Assembly: GCA_035529435.1 (NCBI GenBank)
Contig: DATKWS010000109.1
Coordinates: 1-8,093 of the forward strand
From: DATKWS01 sp035529435
Lineage (GTDB): Bacteria > Krumholzibacteriota > Krumholzibacteriia > Krumholzibacteriales > Krumholzibacteriaceae
Length of the DNA stretch: 8,093 nt
Direction of reading: 5' to 3'
Of this stretch, positions 1 to 6,751 are shown one piece after another. The notes under the pieces were generated by a model. The model had not been told where the DNA came from. It ran no database searches and saw nothing but the letters and a program-made list of their open reading frames with translations. The position numbers and the translations under genes are program-made. Position 1 is the stretch's first letter, and every line of letters starts with the position of its first letter.

Positions 1-1202
1 GCCATGGCGAGGATCGGCTCGAGGGGGGCGAAGTAGCGGATCTTGCCGGAGAGGGTGATCATGAATATGATCGATATGGCCGCACAGCAGATGAGGCCGA
101 GCGCGACCAGGTCCCTTCTCGTGCGCCACAGCAGGACGAACCCGCTGGCCGCGGCGGCGAGAAGCAGCCCCCTCGTGATCTTTACGAGCAGCATGAGTCG
201 TCCCATTCCGGAAGCGGCAGCCACCATACCGGTGTGGAACCACCAGAAGTTCCACAGCTTCAGACCCCAGAGGCGCAGGGTCTTCACCGGGTGTGCCCGC
301 ATGTACTCGATCGCCTGATCCCGGAGGTAGCGGTCCTGATCGACCTCGTTGGGGATCCCCCCGAGCACCGCGGCGATCTCCTCCGGGAATCCGGCGCGCG
401 AGTGGCCTATCGATGCGACGGCGTCACCCGTGGCCAGAGGACCGTTTCCCCACCAGAGGTTGGTGCCCGCCTGATCGCGTATCGGTATCCAGCGGCCGTG
501 GACCCTGTGGTTCCTGATCGTCCACGGCGCACAGGCAATCACGGCGATGAGGGCCGCCGCCGCGATCGGTCCGATGTACCGGCGCAGACGGGACGCACCG
601 GCCGAAATGACGATCCAGAGTGCGAGCATCGGCGCCAGAACCAGGACGAATGTGTACGACAGGGCCGCGGCACCGATCGAGATGCCCCAGGCGGCGGCCC
701 GGCGGTATGACGGTTTCTCCCTGAGCCGCCAGGCGAAATAGAGCACGACCAGAAGAAGACCCTCGTACAGGACGGTCGGCAGGCCGGACGCCGCGTAGTA
801 GATCTGGCTGGGGTAGAGTGCCAGTACCGCGATCGCGCAGAGTGCGGATAGGACGCCGAGGAGGTGCTCGGTGCACCGGAACACGAAATAGAGAAACAGC
901 ATGGAGAGAAGGACATTGAAGATCAGGACGGCGAGCGCGCCGCCACGCTCGAAACCGAAGAGACCGAACAGCCCCGCCAGGATGTACGGATATGCCGGTG
1001 CGTGAATGGAGGTCGGGTGTGTCGCGCCGTACCAGTGGTACGAGAATCCCCTGCCCTCGACGATATTCCTGGCGATCCCGCCGTACTCGTCGTAGTAGGT
1101 GAGGCCGCGGGCCCCGGCCTGCCGCAGCCCAACGGGGAGGGCGGCCAGTCGTACGGCAAGCGCGCAGGCGAGCAGTACAGCGAGAAGGCGGGATCGTCTC
1201 AT
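1..1202 (-). CDS. GT-C family membrane glycosyltransferase (ArnT/PMT-like), C-terminus cut by window edge
   Basis: An open frame of 400 codons runs from ATG at 1202 (complement) off the left edge without a stop. The protein is very hydrophobic, with a first membrane segment at about residues 5-25 and further ones near 76-108, 114-131, 145-159, 170-200, 210-228, 335-357 and 366-384. The first extracytoplasmic loop carries the acidic pair D38-E39 (TYYDEYGGIARN) followed by HAPAYPY at 67-73. This is the usual metal/acceptor loop of GT-C enzymes that use polyprenyl-phosphate sugars (PMT, ArnT, GT39/GT83). APWTIRNH near 225-232 and NLWWGN at 248-253 are also typical of bacterial members. Visible residues end in KIRYFAPLEPIL, a motif usually close to the C-terminal helices, so little is probably missing. 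It is last in the operon, 7 bases after the aminotransferase, with GGAGG 11 bases before the start. Inferred role: moving a sugar from a lipid carrier onto a periplasmic acceptor. The acceptor is unknown. Confidence 0.85.
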   Translation of the reverse strand, partial: MRRSRLLAVLLACALAVRLAALPVGLRQAGARGLTYYDEYGGIARNIVEGRGFSYHWYGATHPTSIHAPAYPYILAGLFGLFGFERGGALAVLIFNVLLSMLFLYFVFRCTEHLLGVLSALCAIAVLALYPSQIYYAASGLPTVLYEGLLLVVLYFAWRLREKPSYRRAAAWGISIGAAALSYTFVLVLAPMLALWIVISAGASRLRRYIGPIAAAALIAVIACAPWTIRNHRVHGRWIPIRDQAGTNLWWGNGPLATGDAVASIGHSRAGFPEEIAAVLGGIPNEVDQDRYLRDQAIEYMRAHPVKTLRLWGLKLWNFWWFHTGMVAAASGMGRLMLLVKITRGLLLAAAASGFVLLWRTRRDLVALGLICCAAISIIFMITLSGKIRYFAPLEPILAM

Positions 1203-1209
1203 TCGTCCG

Positions 1210-2328
1210 TTATCCTCCGGCGCGTGCGTATATCCGGCAGGCGTCGATGACCCGCCCGACCTCGGCGTCGCTCAGGTGGGGGGCGACGGGGAGGGAGACG
1301 ATCTCCCCGGCGAGGGCCTCGGCGTGGGGGAAATCCCCCCGCTCGTATCCGAGCCCGCGGTATGCCGGCTGGTAGAATATCGGCACGGGGTAGTGGATGC
1401 CCGTATCGATCCCCTCCGCATCGAGCAGCCGCCGGAAGGCGTCGCGATCATCCACGCGGACGACGTACAGGTGGTAGGAGGGATGCGAGCCGCCGGTGAT
1501 TGCCGGTCTTCTGATGGCATTTCGATCGAGAGCCGCGTCGTATGCGCCGGCTATCTCGCGCCGCCGGTCCACCCATCGATCGATATGTTCCAGCTCGATG
1601 GTGAGAAAGGCCGCCTGTATCTCATCGATCCGGCTGTTGAAGCCGACCGCGAGATGATGATCGCGGCTCTCCTGCCCGTAAAACCTGAGCTGACGCGCCC
1701 GCCCGGCGTGCTCCCCGCTGCTTGTCGCGACGGCCCCGGCGTCGCCGAGGGCGCAGATGTTCTTGCTCGGGTAGAAGCTGAACGCCGCCATATCGGAAAA
1801 TGTGCCCACCAACCGGCCGTTCAGGGTGGCGCCGTGCCCCTGGGCGCAGTCCTCGACTATGGCGACATCGCCGGGTATCGCGTCCCGCAGGGCGGGTATG
1901 TTGACGGCATGCCCGTAGAGATGAACGGGAACGACGGCCCTCGTCGACTCGCCCACAACGCCTGCCGCGCCCTCGATGTCGATCAGCCACGTTTTGGGGT
2001 CGATATCGACGAACGCCGGCGTCGCTCCCGTGCGCGTGATCGCGCACGCCGTCGGGAACGCCGTGTTGGGAACGGTCAGAACGGTGTCGCCCGCGCCGAT
2101 GCCGAGGCTCCAGAGGGCGAGCGTGATCGCGTCGGTGCCGTTCGCGCAGCTCACCACGTGCTCCGTTCCCAGCCAGTCGGCGAACGCCCGCTCGAAGCGA
2201 TTCGTCCGCTCGCCGAACAGGTACCAGCCGCTGCGGATCACATCGGCGGCGGCCCGCTCGAGATCATTCCGCAGGGGTTCGAGCTGGCGTCCGAGGTCGA
2301 GGAGCCGCACCCGTTTGTCTTGGTTCAT
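1210..2328 (-). CDS. DegT/DnrJ/EryC1-type PLP-dependent sugar aminotransferase (FdtB/QdtB-like)
   Basis: A full-length (372 aa) fold-type I sugar aminotransferase, which adds an amino group from an amino acid, usually glutamate, to a keto-sugar nucleotide. Visible motifs in order are NGTDA at 64-68 (phosphate contact), VPVHLYGH at 133-140, the PLP-ring aspartate in VEDCAQGHGA (D160), and the Schiff-base lysine K189 in FSFYPSKNICALGDAGA. GFNSRIDEIQAAFL follows at 229-242 and IHYPVPIFYQPAY at 311-323. The FYPSKN-ALGDAG form is closer to sugar 3-aminotransferases such as FdtB/QdtB (dTDP-3-amino-3,6-dideoxyhexoses) than to ArnB, but the exact substrate cannot be read from sequence. The ATG start overlaps the stop of the upstream glycosyltransferase by 4 bases (ATGA), implying translational coupling. 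No catalytic residue appears to be missing. Confidence 0.93.
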   Translation of the reverse strand: MNQDKRVRLLDLGRQLEPLRNDLERAAADVIRSGWYLFGERTNRFERAFADWLGTEHVVSCANGTDAITLALWSLGIGAGDTVLTVPNTAFPTACAITRTGATPAFVDIDPKTWLIDIEGAAGVVGESTRAVVPVHLYGHAVNIPALRDAIPGDVAIVEDCAQGHGATLNGRLVGTFSDMAAFSFYPSKNICALGDAGAVATSSGEHAGRARQLRFYGQESRDHHLAVGFNSRIDEIQAAFLTIELEHIDRWVDRRREIAGAYDAALDRNAIRRPAITGGSHPSYHLYVVRVDDRDAFRRLLDAEGIDTGIHYPVPIFYQPAYRGLGYERGDFPHAEALAGEIVSLPVAPHLSDAEVGRVIDACRIYARAGG

Positions 2329-3290
2329 GCCTCATTCTCCCCCTGTGGATCCTTATTATCCCCGCCGATTACCCTGTCGACGATATAGGCGGGGCGCCTG
2401 CGGACCTCGTCGAGCGTCCGCCAGATATACTCCCCCGTCACCCCCATCGCCACGAACTGGAAGCCGAACAGGACGAGGACGACCACCATGAGTGCCGTCC
2501 AGCCGGGAACGGCGACATGGAAGGTGAGCCTCTGTATGATGAGGAACAGGGCATAGAAGAGGCCGAGAAAAGCGAGAATGAAGCCGATCGCCGACATGAA
2601 CCGCATCGGCGCGTAGCTGAAAGCGAGGATTGAATCGACGAGGTACTTGAACTTTTTCCAGAAGGTCCAGCGGGACTCTCCATCCTCGCGGCTGCGCCGT
2701 GTGTAGTAGAGCTGCGACTGCGAGAATCCCACCCAGGCGATCAGACCCATCAGAAAGGTGTTTCGTTCCCCCATGCCGACGATGATGTCCCGCACCCGCC
2801 GGTCTATGAGCACGAAGTCGAAACCGCCCTTCGGGAAATTCGGAATGGCCAGCCTGCGGAGGATCACGTACGAGGCGCTCGAGAACAGCCGCGTGAAAAG
2901 CGGGTCCTCGCGCTTTTCCCTCACCGCCATGACCGTCCGGTCGCCGGCCTCCCACCGCTCGTACATGGTGGGGATCATCTCGGGAGGGTCCTGGAGGTCG
3001 GCCGAAATGATCGCGATGCAATCACCCGTCGCGTAGCTCAGTCCCGCGAGGATCGCGTTGAACGATCCGAAGTTGCGTGAGAGGAGCACGGTCCGCACCC
3101 TCTCCGGATCCCGCCCGGCGAGCCCCTCGAGGATACCGCGCGAACGATCCCCGGAGCCGTCATCCACGAGGACGATCTCGAGCTCCGCCCTGTCCGCGAG
3201 CCGCTCATGCATCGCACAGAGCCGTTCGTACAGGGCCTCGAGGGTTCCCTCGTTGTAATAAACCGGAACCACCACCGAGAGACGCTTCAC
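2325..3290 (-). CDS. Polyprenyl-phosphate glycosyltransferase, GT2 family with two C-terminal TM helices (ArnC/GtrB/DPM1-like)
   Basis: A 321-aa protein when started at GTG 3290, which follows the acyltransferase stop by one base and has GGAG 6 bases upstream. The frame stays open to an ATG at 3356, but those 22 extra residues overlap the acyltransferase and precede the conserved beta strand (KRLSVVVPVYYNE), so the GTG is preferred. The GT-A domain shows VDDGSGD (42-48), NFGSFNAILAGL (73-84) and SADLQDPPE (96-104) with the nucleotide/metal-binding aspartates. Two hydrophobic segments lie at about 230-252 and 264-286, followed by GEYIWRTLDEVRRRPAYIV, close to the ArnC/GtrB C-terminal signature. 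Family role: moving a sugar from a nucleotide donor to undecaprenyl phosphate on the cytoplasmic face of the membrane. In this operon it probably loads the N-acylated sugar onto the lipid for later use by the GT-C enzyme. Confidence 0.92.
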   Translation of the reverse strand: MKRLSVVVPVYYNEGTLEALYERLCAMHERLADRAELEIVLVDDGSGDRSRGILEGLAGRDPERVRTVLLSRNFGSFNAILAGLSYATGDCIAIISADLQDPPEMIPTMYERWEAGDRTVMAVREKREDPLFTRLFSSASYVILRRLAIPNFPKGGFDFVLIDRRVRDIIVGMGERNTFLMGLIAWVGFSQSQLYYTRRSREDGESRWTFWKKFKYLVDSILAFSYAPMRFMSAIGFILAFLGLFYALFLIIQRLTFHVAVPGWTALMVVVLVLFGFQFVAMGVTGEYIWRTLDEVRRRPAYIVDRVIGGDNKDPQGENEA

Positions 3291-3291
3291 A

Positions 3292-3891
3292 TCATTCTCC
3301 TTGTCGATCACCCAGAATTCGCAATCCGGCAACGGGATCGAGGCGGTAGCGCGCACCGCAGCTACACCGGAACAGGTCCTCTCCGCCCGGCTCTTCCTGC
3401 TGGAGCGTCAGCCCGCACCGGCACACGTAGCCATGCATACGCGCCGGGTTCCCGTATACCAGGGCGTGGGCCGGGATGTCCTTCGTGACGACCGAGCCCA
3501 TCCCGACAAGGGCGTACTGCCCGATCGTGACGCCGCCTCCCAGGACGCTGTTGGCCCCGATCGAGGCACCCCGCCCGATGACGATCTTCTCGAACGCATC
3601 GGGGTACCGCCTGCTCCGGGGCGTGATGTCGTTGGTATAGACGACATTGGGCCCGAGAAAGGCGTCGTCCTCGACGCGCAGGCCGTCCCAGAGGTAATTG
3701 CCGCACTTGACCGTCACACGGTCTCCCAGAACGACGTCACCCTCGATGAAACAGTGGTCGTTGATGTTGCAATCGGCGCCGATTACGGCACCCGCGAGGA
3801 TATGCACGAACGCGTAGATCCGCGTTCGCGGCCCTATGGAGTCGTTCTCGACGATGGCGGTAGGGTGTATGAAGGCAGTGGGATCGATCAT
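3292..3891 (-). CDS. Left-handed beta-helix sugar N-acetyltransferase (WbpD/QdtC/FdtC-like) with C-terminal CxC...CxC tail
   Basis: A 199-aa hexapeptide-repeat acyltransferase. Residues 1-150 are isoleucine/valine-rich six-residue repeats (IHPTAIV, AVIGADCNI, VVLGDRVTV, IVIGRGASIGANSVLGGGVTIG) that build the beta-helix. The motif PNVVYTNDITPRSRRYP (81-97) and the ending VVTKDIPAHALVYGNPAR (134-151) are characteristic of enzymes that acetylate the amine of UDP- or dTDP-amino sugars with acetyl-CoA (WbpD, WlbB, QdtC, FdtC). Residues 157-180 add C157-x-C159 and C176-x-C178, each followed by glycine, which looks like a small zinc ribbon seen in some members. The start ATG is preceded by GGTGAG. 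The gene lies 36 bases after the epimerase and its stop is one base before the GT2 start. It most likely acetylates the product of the aminotransferase in the same operon; the choice of acyl group is inferred. Confidence 0.92.
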   Translation of the reverse strand: MIDPTAFIHPTAIVENDSIGPRTRIYAFVHILAGAVIGADCNINDHCFIEGDVVLGDRVTVKCGNYLWDGLRVEDDAFLGPNVVYTNDITPRSRRYPDAFEKIVIGRGASIGANSVLGGGVTIGQYALVGMGSVVTKDIPAHALVYGNPARMHGYVCRCGLTLQQEEPGGEDLFRCSCGARYRLDPVAGLRILGDRQGE

Positions 3892-3927
3892 TCCGTACTC
3901 ACCGTGTCGCGGACGTCTTCAGTTCGA

Positions 3928-4938
3928 TTACTGCGGGACGGCGTCCCAGTAGTGGCTCCCGTGCCGTTTGTAGAATTCTATCGTCGCTCGCAGGCCGGTA
4001 TCGAGATCGGTCGCCGGTTCCCACCCGAGTGTATTCCGAATCTTGGTGATGTCCGAATAGAAATCGCCCGGTTCCTGCTTGGCCCGCTCGGGACTGAAGG
4101 GAGCGAACTCCCAGCGGCCCGATCCGGCGATCGCGATGACGCGCTCGGCCAGCTCGAGGAAATTGGAGGGTTTGTCCACCCCCACGTTGAAGACTTCCCC
4201 GATCGCCTCGTCCCGCACCGCTGCAAGGAGAATCGCCTCGACCGCGTCGTCGACGTAGAGGAAATCGCGCTTGATATCCCCACTGCCGAACACCTTGATC
4301 GTGCCGTTGTCGAGGGCGACGCGGACAAACCAGTTGACCACGCCGTACCGGCTGTGAAGCATCTGCGCGCGCGGGCCGTATATATTGGTAAGGCGGAGAA
4401 CGCTCGTTGCGACGTTATGCTTGTCGTTGTAAAGGAGCATCATCTTCTCCGCCGTCAGGTTCGTAAGCTCGTACAGTCCCTTCGGGTTCATCGGCGTGTC
4501 CTCGCCGACCGGCAGGTTCACCGTGGGCCCGTACTGCCCCCTCGTGCCGGTATAGACCACGCGGGCGCCGGGTGCATGCCCGCGCACCGCCTCCATCACC
4601 ACGGCCGAGCCCCGGATATTGATATCGATGTCGGGGAAGGGATTCGTCAGCGAGAGGATATGATCGACCTGTCCCGCAAGGTGGAAAACGATCTCCTGAT
4701 CACGCACGAGGTAATTCATCGTATGCACATCCCGGATGTCGGAAAAATTGATACGGATCTTGTCCGCTACCCCTTCTACATTGAACAGGTTGCCTCCGTA
4801 TCCGGGAAGCATGGCATCGACGACCGTGATATTCGATCCCAGCTCGACGAGCCGCCGGGCGAGATTCGACCCGATAAAACCCATTCCGCCGGTGATCAGA
4901 ACCCTTTTATCTTTCAATGCCTTTGCCAGCGCGCTCAT
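3928..4938 (-). CDS. NAD-dependent sugar epimerase/dehydratase (extended SDR) with YxxxN in place of YxxxK
   Basis: A 336-aa extended short-chain dehydrogenase/reductase, acting on a nucleotide sugar in the cytoplasm. The Rossmann motif GGMGFIG lies at 17-23, with D41 ending the second strand (NAD preference). HLAGQ is at 86-90, the active-site threonine T132 in VVYTGTRGQYG, and RLTNIYGPR and RDFLYVDDAVEA come further on, all typical of UDP-glucose 4-epimerase, GDP-mannose dehydratase and CDP-paratose epimerase relatives. The catalytic tyrosine is Y156 in GLYELTNLTAEKMM, but the residue four places on is N160 rather than the usual lysine. This was confirmed in the DNA: AAC on the complement of 4459-4461. 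It is first in the leftward operon, with AGGA 11 bases before the ATG. The exact reaction (4-epimerisation, 4,6-dehydration or decarboxylation) cannot be assigned. Confidence 0.92.
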   Translation of the reverse strand: MSALAKALKDKRVLITGGMGFIGSNLARRLVELGSNITVVDAMLPGYGGNLFNVEGVADKIRINFSDIRDVHTMNYLVRDQEIVFHLAGQVDHILSLTNPFPDIDINIRGSAVVMEAVRGHAPGARVVYTGTRGQYGPTVNLPVGEDTPMNPKGLYELTNLTAEKMMLLYNDKHNVATSVLRLTNIYGPRAQMLHSRYGVVNWFVRVALDNGTIKVFGSGDIKRDFLYVDDAVEAILLAAVRDEAIGEVFNVGVDKPSNFLELAERVIAIAGSGRWEFAPFSPERAKQEPGDFYSDITKIRNTLGWEPATDLDTGLRATIEFYKRHGSHYWDAVPQ

Positions 4939-5006
4939 ATAAACGCATCCTTTTGGAAGGAAATACTTTCCCCTTCATAAGCACGTAGTATACCATATAT
5001 CACATC
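4939..5006. promoter_or_regulatory. Divergent intergenic region between sugar operon and importer operon
   Basis: These 68 AT-rich bases separate the leftward epimerase and the rightward binding-protein gene, and must hold promoters for both unless the importer starts further in. On the complement strand TATACT (4992-4987) is a five-of-six match to a -10 box and would start RNA near 4980, giving a leader of about 40 bases with AGGA before the epimerase ATG. No convincing -35 is seen for it; TGTACG at 5016-5011, with 18-base spacing, is a weak candidate. On the plus strand TATACC (4989-4994) is a possible -10 that would leave almost no leader. There is no space for a cobalamin riboswitch. Confidence 0.5.
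4956..4976. repeat. Imperfect inverted repeat in divergent region
   Basis: GAAGGAAA (4956-4963), spacer TAC, then TTTCCCCTTC (4967-4976). The arms pair over 8 bases if two extra C residues bulge out; the inner GGAAA/TTTCC core is exact. It lies just downstream of the predicted leftward transcription start, so it could be an operator for a dimeric regulator or a small hairpin in the epimerase leader. It is short enough to be chance. Confidence 0.3.
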
Positions 5007-5966
5007 ATGCCGTACAGAGTACAGAGGGGAGATGGATTTTATAGAGTGATACTGGTTGCGGCGGCCGTTGTTCTGCTCTTCGGCTTCACGGCCGGCGCCG
5101 CGGCGGAGCCTGCGGACCGCGCTCACGGCGCGCGACCGGAACCGCCGGATTCGGCGCGGGAGTACCGGCGCATAATCTCACTTTCCCCGAGCACCACGGA
5201 GACCCTCTTCGCGCTCGGGCTCGGGGACCGCGTGGCCGGAGTGACGAGGTTCTGCAATTATCCCCCGGAGGCGAGGCGGCTGAAGCGGGTCGGCGGGTAT
5301 CTCGATCCGAACTACGAGGTCATCGCCTCTCTCGGCCCCGATCTCGTCATCCTCCTTCCCGAGCAGGAGCGGGCGAGGAGTTTTCTCGATGAGCTCGGGC
5401 TCCGTTACATCACGGTCGACAACAAGACGGTTCGAAACATCCTCGGGACGATAGAGACGATCGGGACCGCGTGCGGCGCCGGGGAGGCGGCACACGCACT
5501 CGTCGACTCGATCGAGACGCAGATGGCGTTGATTCGGGAAGCGACGCAGGGGCTGCCGTGCCCGCGGGTCCTCGTCGCGGTCGAGCGTACGGTCGAGGCC
5601 GGGACGCTGCGGGAGGTATACGTCGCGGGGCGAAGAACCCATTACGATGAGTTGATCCGCGCGGCCGGCGGTGTCAATGCCTTCGAGGGAAAACGGATCG
5701 ACTACCCGATGCTCACCGCGGAGGGGATCATCCACTGCAATCCGGAGATCATCATCGATATCCGTCCGCTCCTCGATGCGGATTCATCGCGGATCGAGGG
5801 GGCGGTGCGTGAGTGGGCGACGGTTCCGGCGATCGAGGCGGTGAAAAACGGTCGGATCCATGTTTTGACGGGGGATTACGCCGTTATCCCGGGGCCGCGC
5901 TTCATCATGCTCCTCCGGGAAATGGCGCGCATCATTCATCCGGATGTGAGGTGGGACGATCGATGA
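5007..5966 (+). CDS. btuF: Periplasmic substrate-binding protein of BtuF/FecB type (cobalamin or metal-chelate uptake)
   Basis: A 319-aa precursor. A basic N-terminus, a hydrophobic core at about 14-30 and an AAA/E junction near residue 33 indicate a Sec signal peptide with type I cleavage. No lipobox cysteine is present, which suggests a free periplasmic protein. The mature part has IISLSPSTTETLFALGLGDR (56-75), VTRFCNYPPEAR (79-90), VGGYLDPNYEVIASLGPDLVI (95-115) and a late DIRPLL/PGPR region, matching class III helical-backbone binding proteins (BtuF, FecB, FhuD). The NYPPEA and VGGYxxPNxE strings favour the cobalamin-binding branch, but haem or siderophore chelates remain possible. The start is uncertain: ATG 5007 has no clear Shine-Dalgarno, while GTG 5046 follows GAGGGGAG at long spacing and would lose the positive N-terminus, so the ATG is kept. 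Its stop overlaps the ATPase start by 4 bases. Confidence 0.88.
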   Translation: MPYRVQRGDGFYRVILVAAAVVLLFGFTAGAAAEPADRAHGARPEPPDSAREYRRIISLSPSTTETLFALGLGDRVAGVTRFCNYPPEARRLKRVGGYLDPNYEVIASLGPDLVILLPEQERARSFLDELGLRYITVDNKTVRNILGTIETIGTACGAGEAAHALVDSIETQMALIREATQGLPCPRVLVAVERTVEAGTLREVYVAGRRTHYDELIRAAGGVNAFEGKRIDYPMLTAEGIIHCNPEIIIDIRPLLDADSSRIEGAVREWATVPAIEAVKNGRIHVLTGDYAVIPGPRFIMLLREMARIIHPDVRWDDR

Positions 5967-6751
5967 AACGGCCCGCCATCGAGATCAGAAACCTCACCTT
6001 CTCGATCGAGGATTCCACGATCCTCGATTCCGTCTCGATCGATATTTACCCGGGAGAGTATCTCTCGATCATCGGACCGAACGGCGCCGGAAAGACGACG
6101 CTGCTCAGGTGCCTAATGCGTATCCACCGCGTTCCCGCGGGAGCGATTCACGTGGGGGGGGTCCCGGCGGAGCGGTTGGGGCAGCGTGCGCTGGCGAAGA
6201 GGATCAGCTACGTTCCCCAGAGCGAGGGCCGCCGGTGCCCCTTTACCGTCGAGGAGTTCGTTCTGCTCGGCCGATACCCGTTCCGGAGCCCCTTTTCACC
6301 GATACGGCGGGAGGACCGCAATGCGGTGAGCGAGGCGCTCCGGCTGACGCGGATCGATCATCTGGCGCAGCGCCGGGTCGATACACTGAGCGGCGGCGAG
6401 CGGCAGACCGCGTTCATCGCGGCGGCGATCGCCCAGGGCGCGGATATTCTCCTCCTCGATGAACCGACGACCTTTCTCGACCCGAAACACGAGGCGGAAA
6501 TCCGGGCGATCCTCAAGGCGCTGAATCGCACGATGGGCAGGACAATCGTCGCCGTGACGCACGATATCAATGCGGCGGCCCTCGAGAGCGACCGCGTGGT
6601 GATTCTGAAGGACGGAAGGGTGATCTTTACGGGGACGCCCGGGGAGGTCATGGACAACGCCGTCCTGTCGCGGGCCTATGGCAAGCAGTTCGTGTTCATC
6701 GAGCACCCCGTGGCGGGCAGGCGCATCGTTCTCCCCGAGGCGAGTGAGTGA
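5963..6751 (+). CDS. btuD: ABC transporter ATPase, BtuD/FecE type
   Basis: A 262-aa cytoplasmic ATPase that powers the importer. Walker A is GPNGAGKT (38-45), the Q-loop is Q86 in SYVPQSE, the signature motif is LSGGE (142-146), Walker B is DILLLDE (161-167), the D-loop is FLDP, and the switch histidine is H200 in VTHDIN. LLGRYPFRSPF (101-111), just before the helical domain, is typical of the FecE/BtuD/FhuC family. The frame is open for 50 codons upstream of ATG 5963, but the conserved protein starts there, with GAGGTGGG upstream and an ATGA overlap with the binding-protein stop. All motifs are intact. Confidence 0.95.
   Translation: MKRPAIEIRNLTFSIEDSTILDSVSIDIYPGEYLSIIGPNGAGKTTLLRCLMRIHRVPAGAIHVGGVPAERLGQRALAKRISYVPQSEGRRCPFTVEEFVLLGRYPFRSPFSPIRREDRNAVSEALRLTRIDHLAQRRVDTLSGGERQTAFIAAAIAQGADILLLDEPTTFLDPKHEAEIRAILKALNRTMGRTIVAVTHDINAAALESDRVVILKDGRVIFTGTPGEVMDNAVLSRAYGKQFVFIEHPVAGRRIVLPEASE

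Noticed and set aside
1099..2388. Plus-strand open frame of 429 codons opposite the aminotransferase
   Set aside because: Shadow of a well-supported gene on the other strand; no motif and no plausible ribosome-binding site context.
3291..3356. N-terminal extension of the GT2 gene to ATG 3356
   Set aside because: The extra 22 residues lie inside the acetyltransferase gene and precede the conserved first strand; GTG 3290 with GGAG upstream fits the family better.
3301..4980. Long (559 codon) plus-strand open frame opposite the acetyltransferase and epimerase
   Set aside because: It is antisense to two genes with clear family motifs, and its translation shows no recognisable motif, only Arg/Asp/Val-rich sequence; GC-rich genes often leave such mirror frames open.
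4935..5126. Minus-strand 63-codon frame whose stop overlaps the epimerase start by 4 bases
   Set aside because: The overlap looks like coupling, but the frame is antisense to the signal-peptide region of the binding protein, crosses the divergent promoter region and has no recognisable features.
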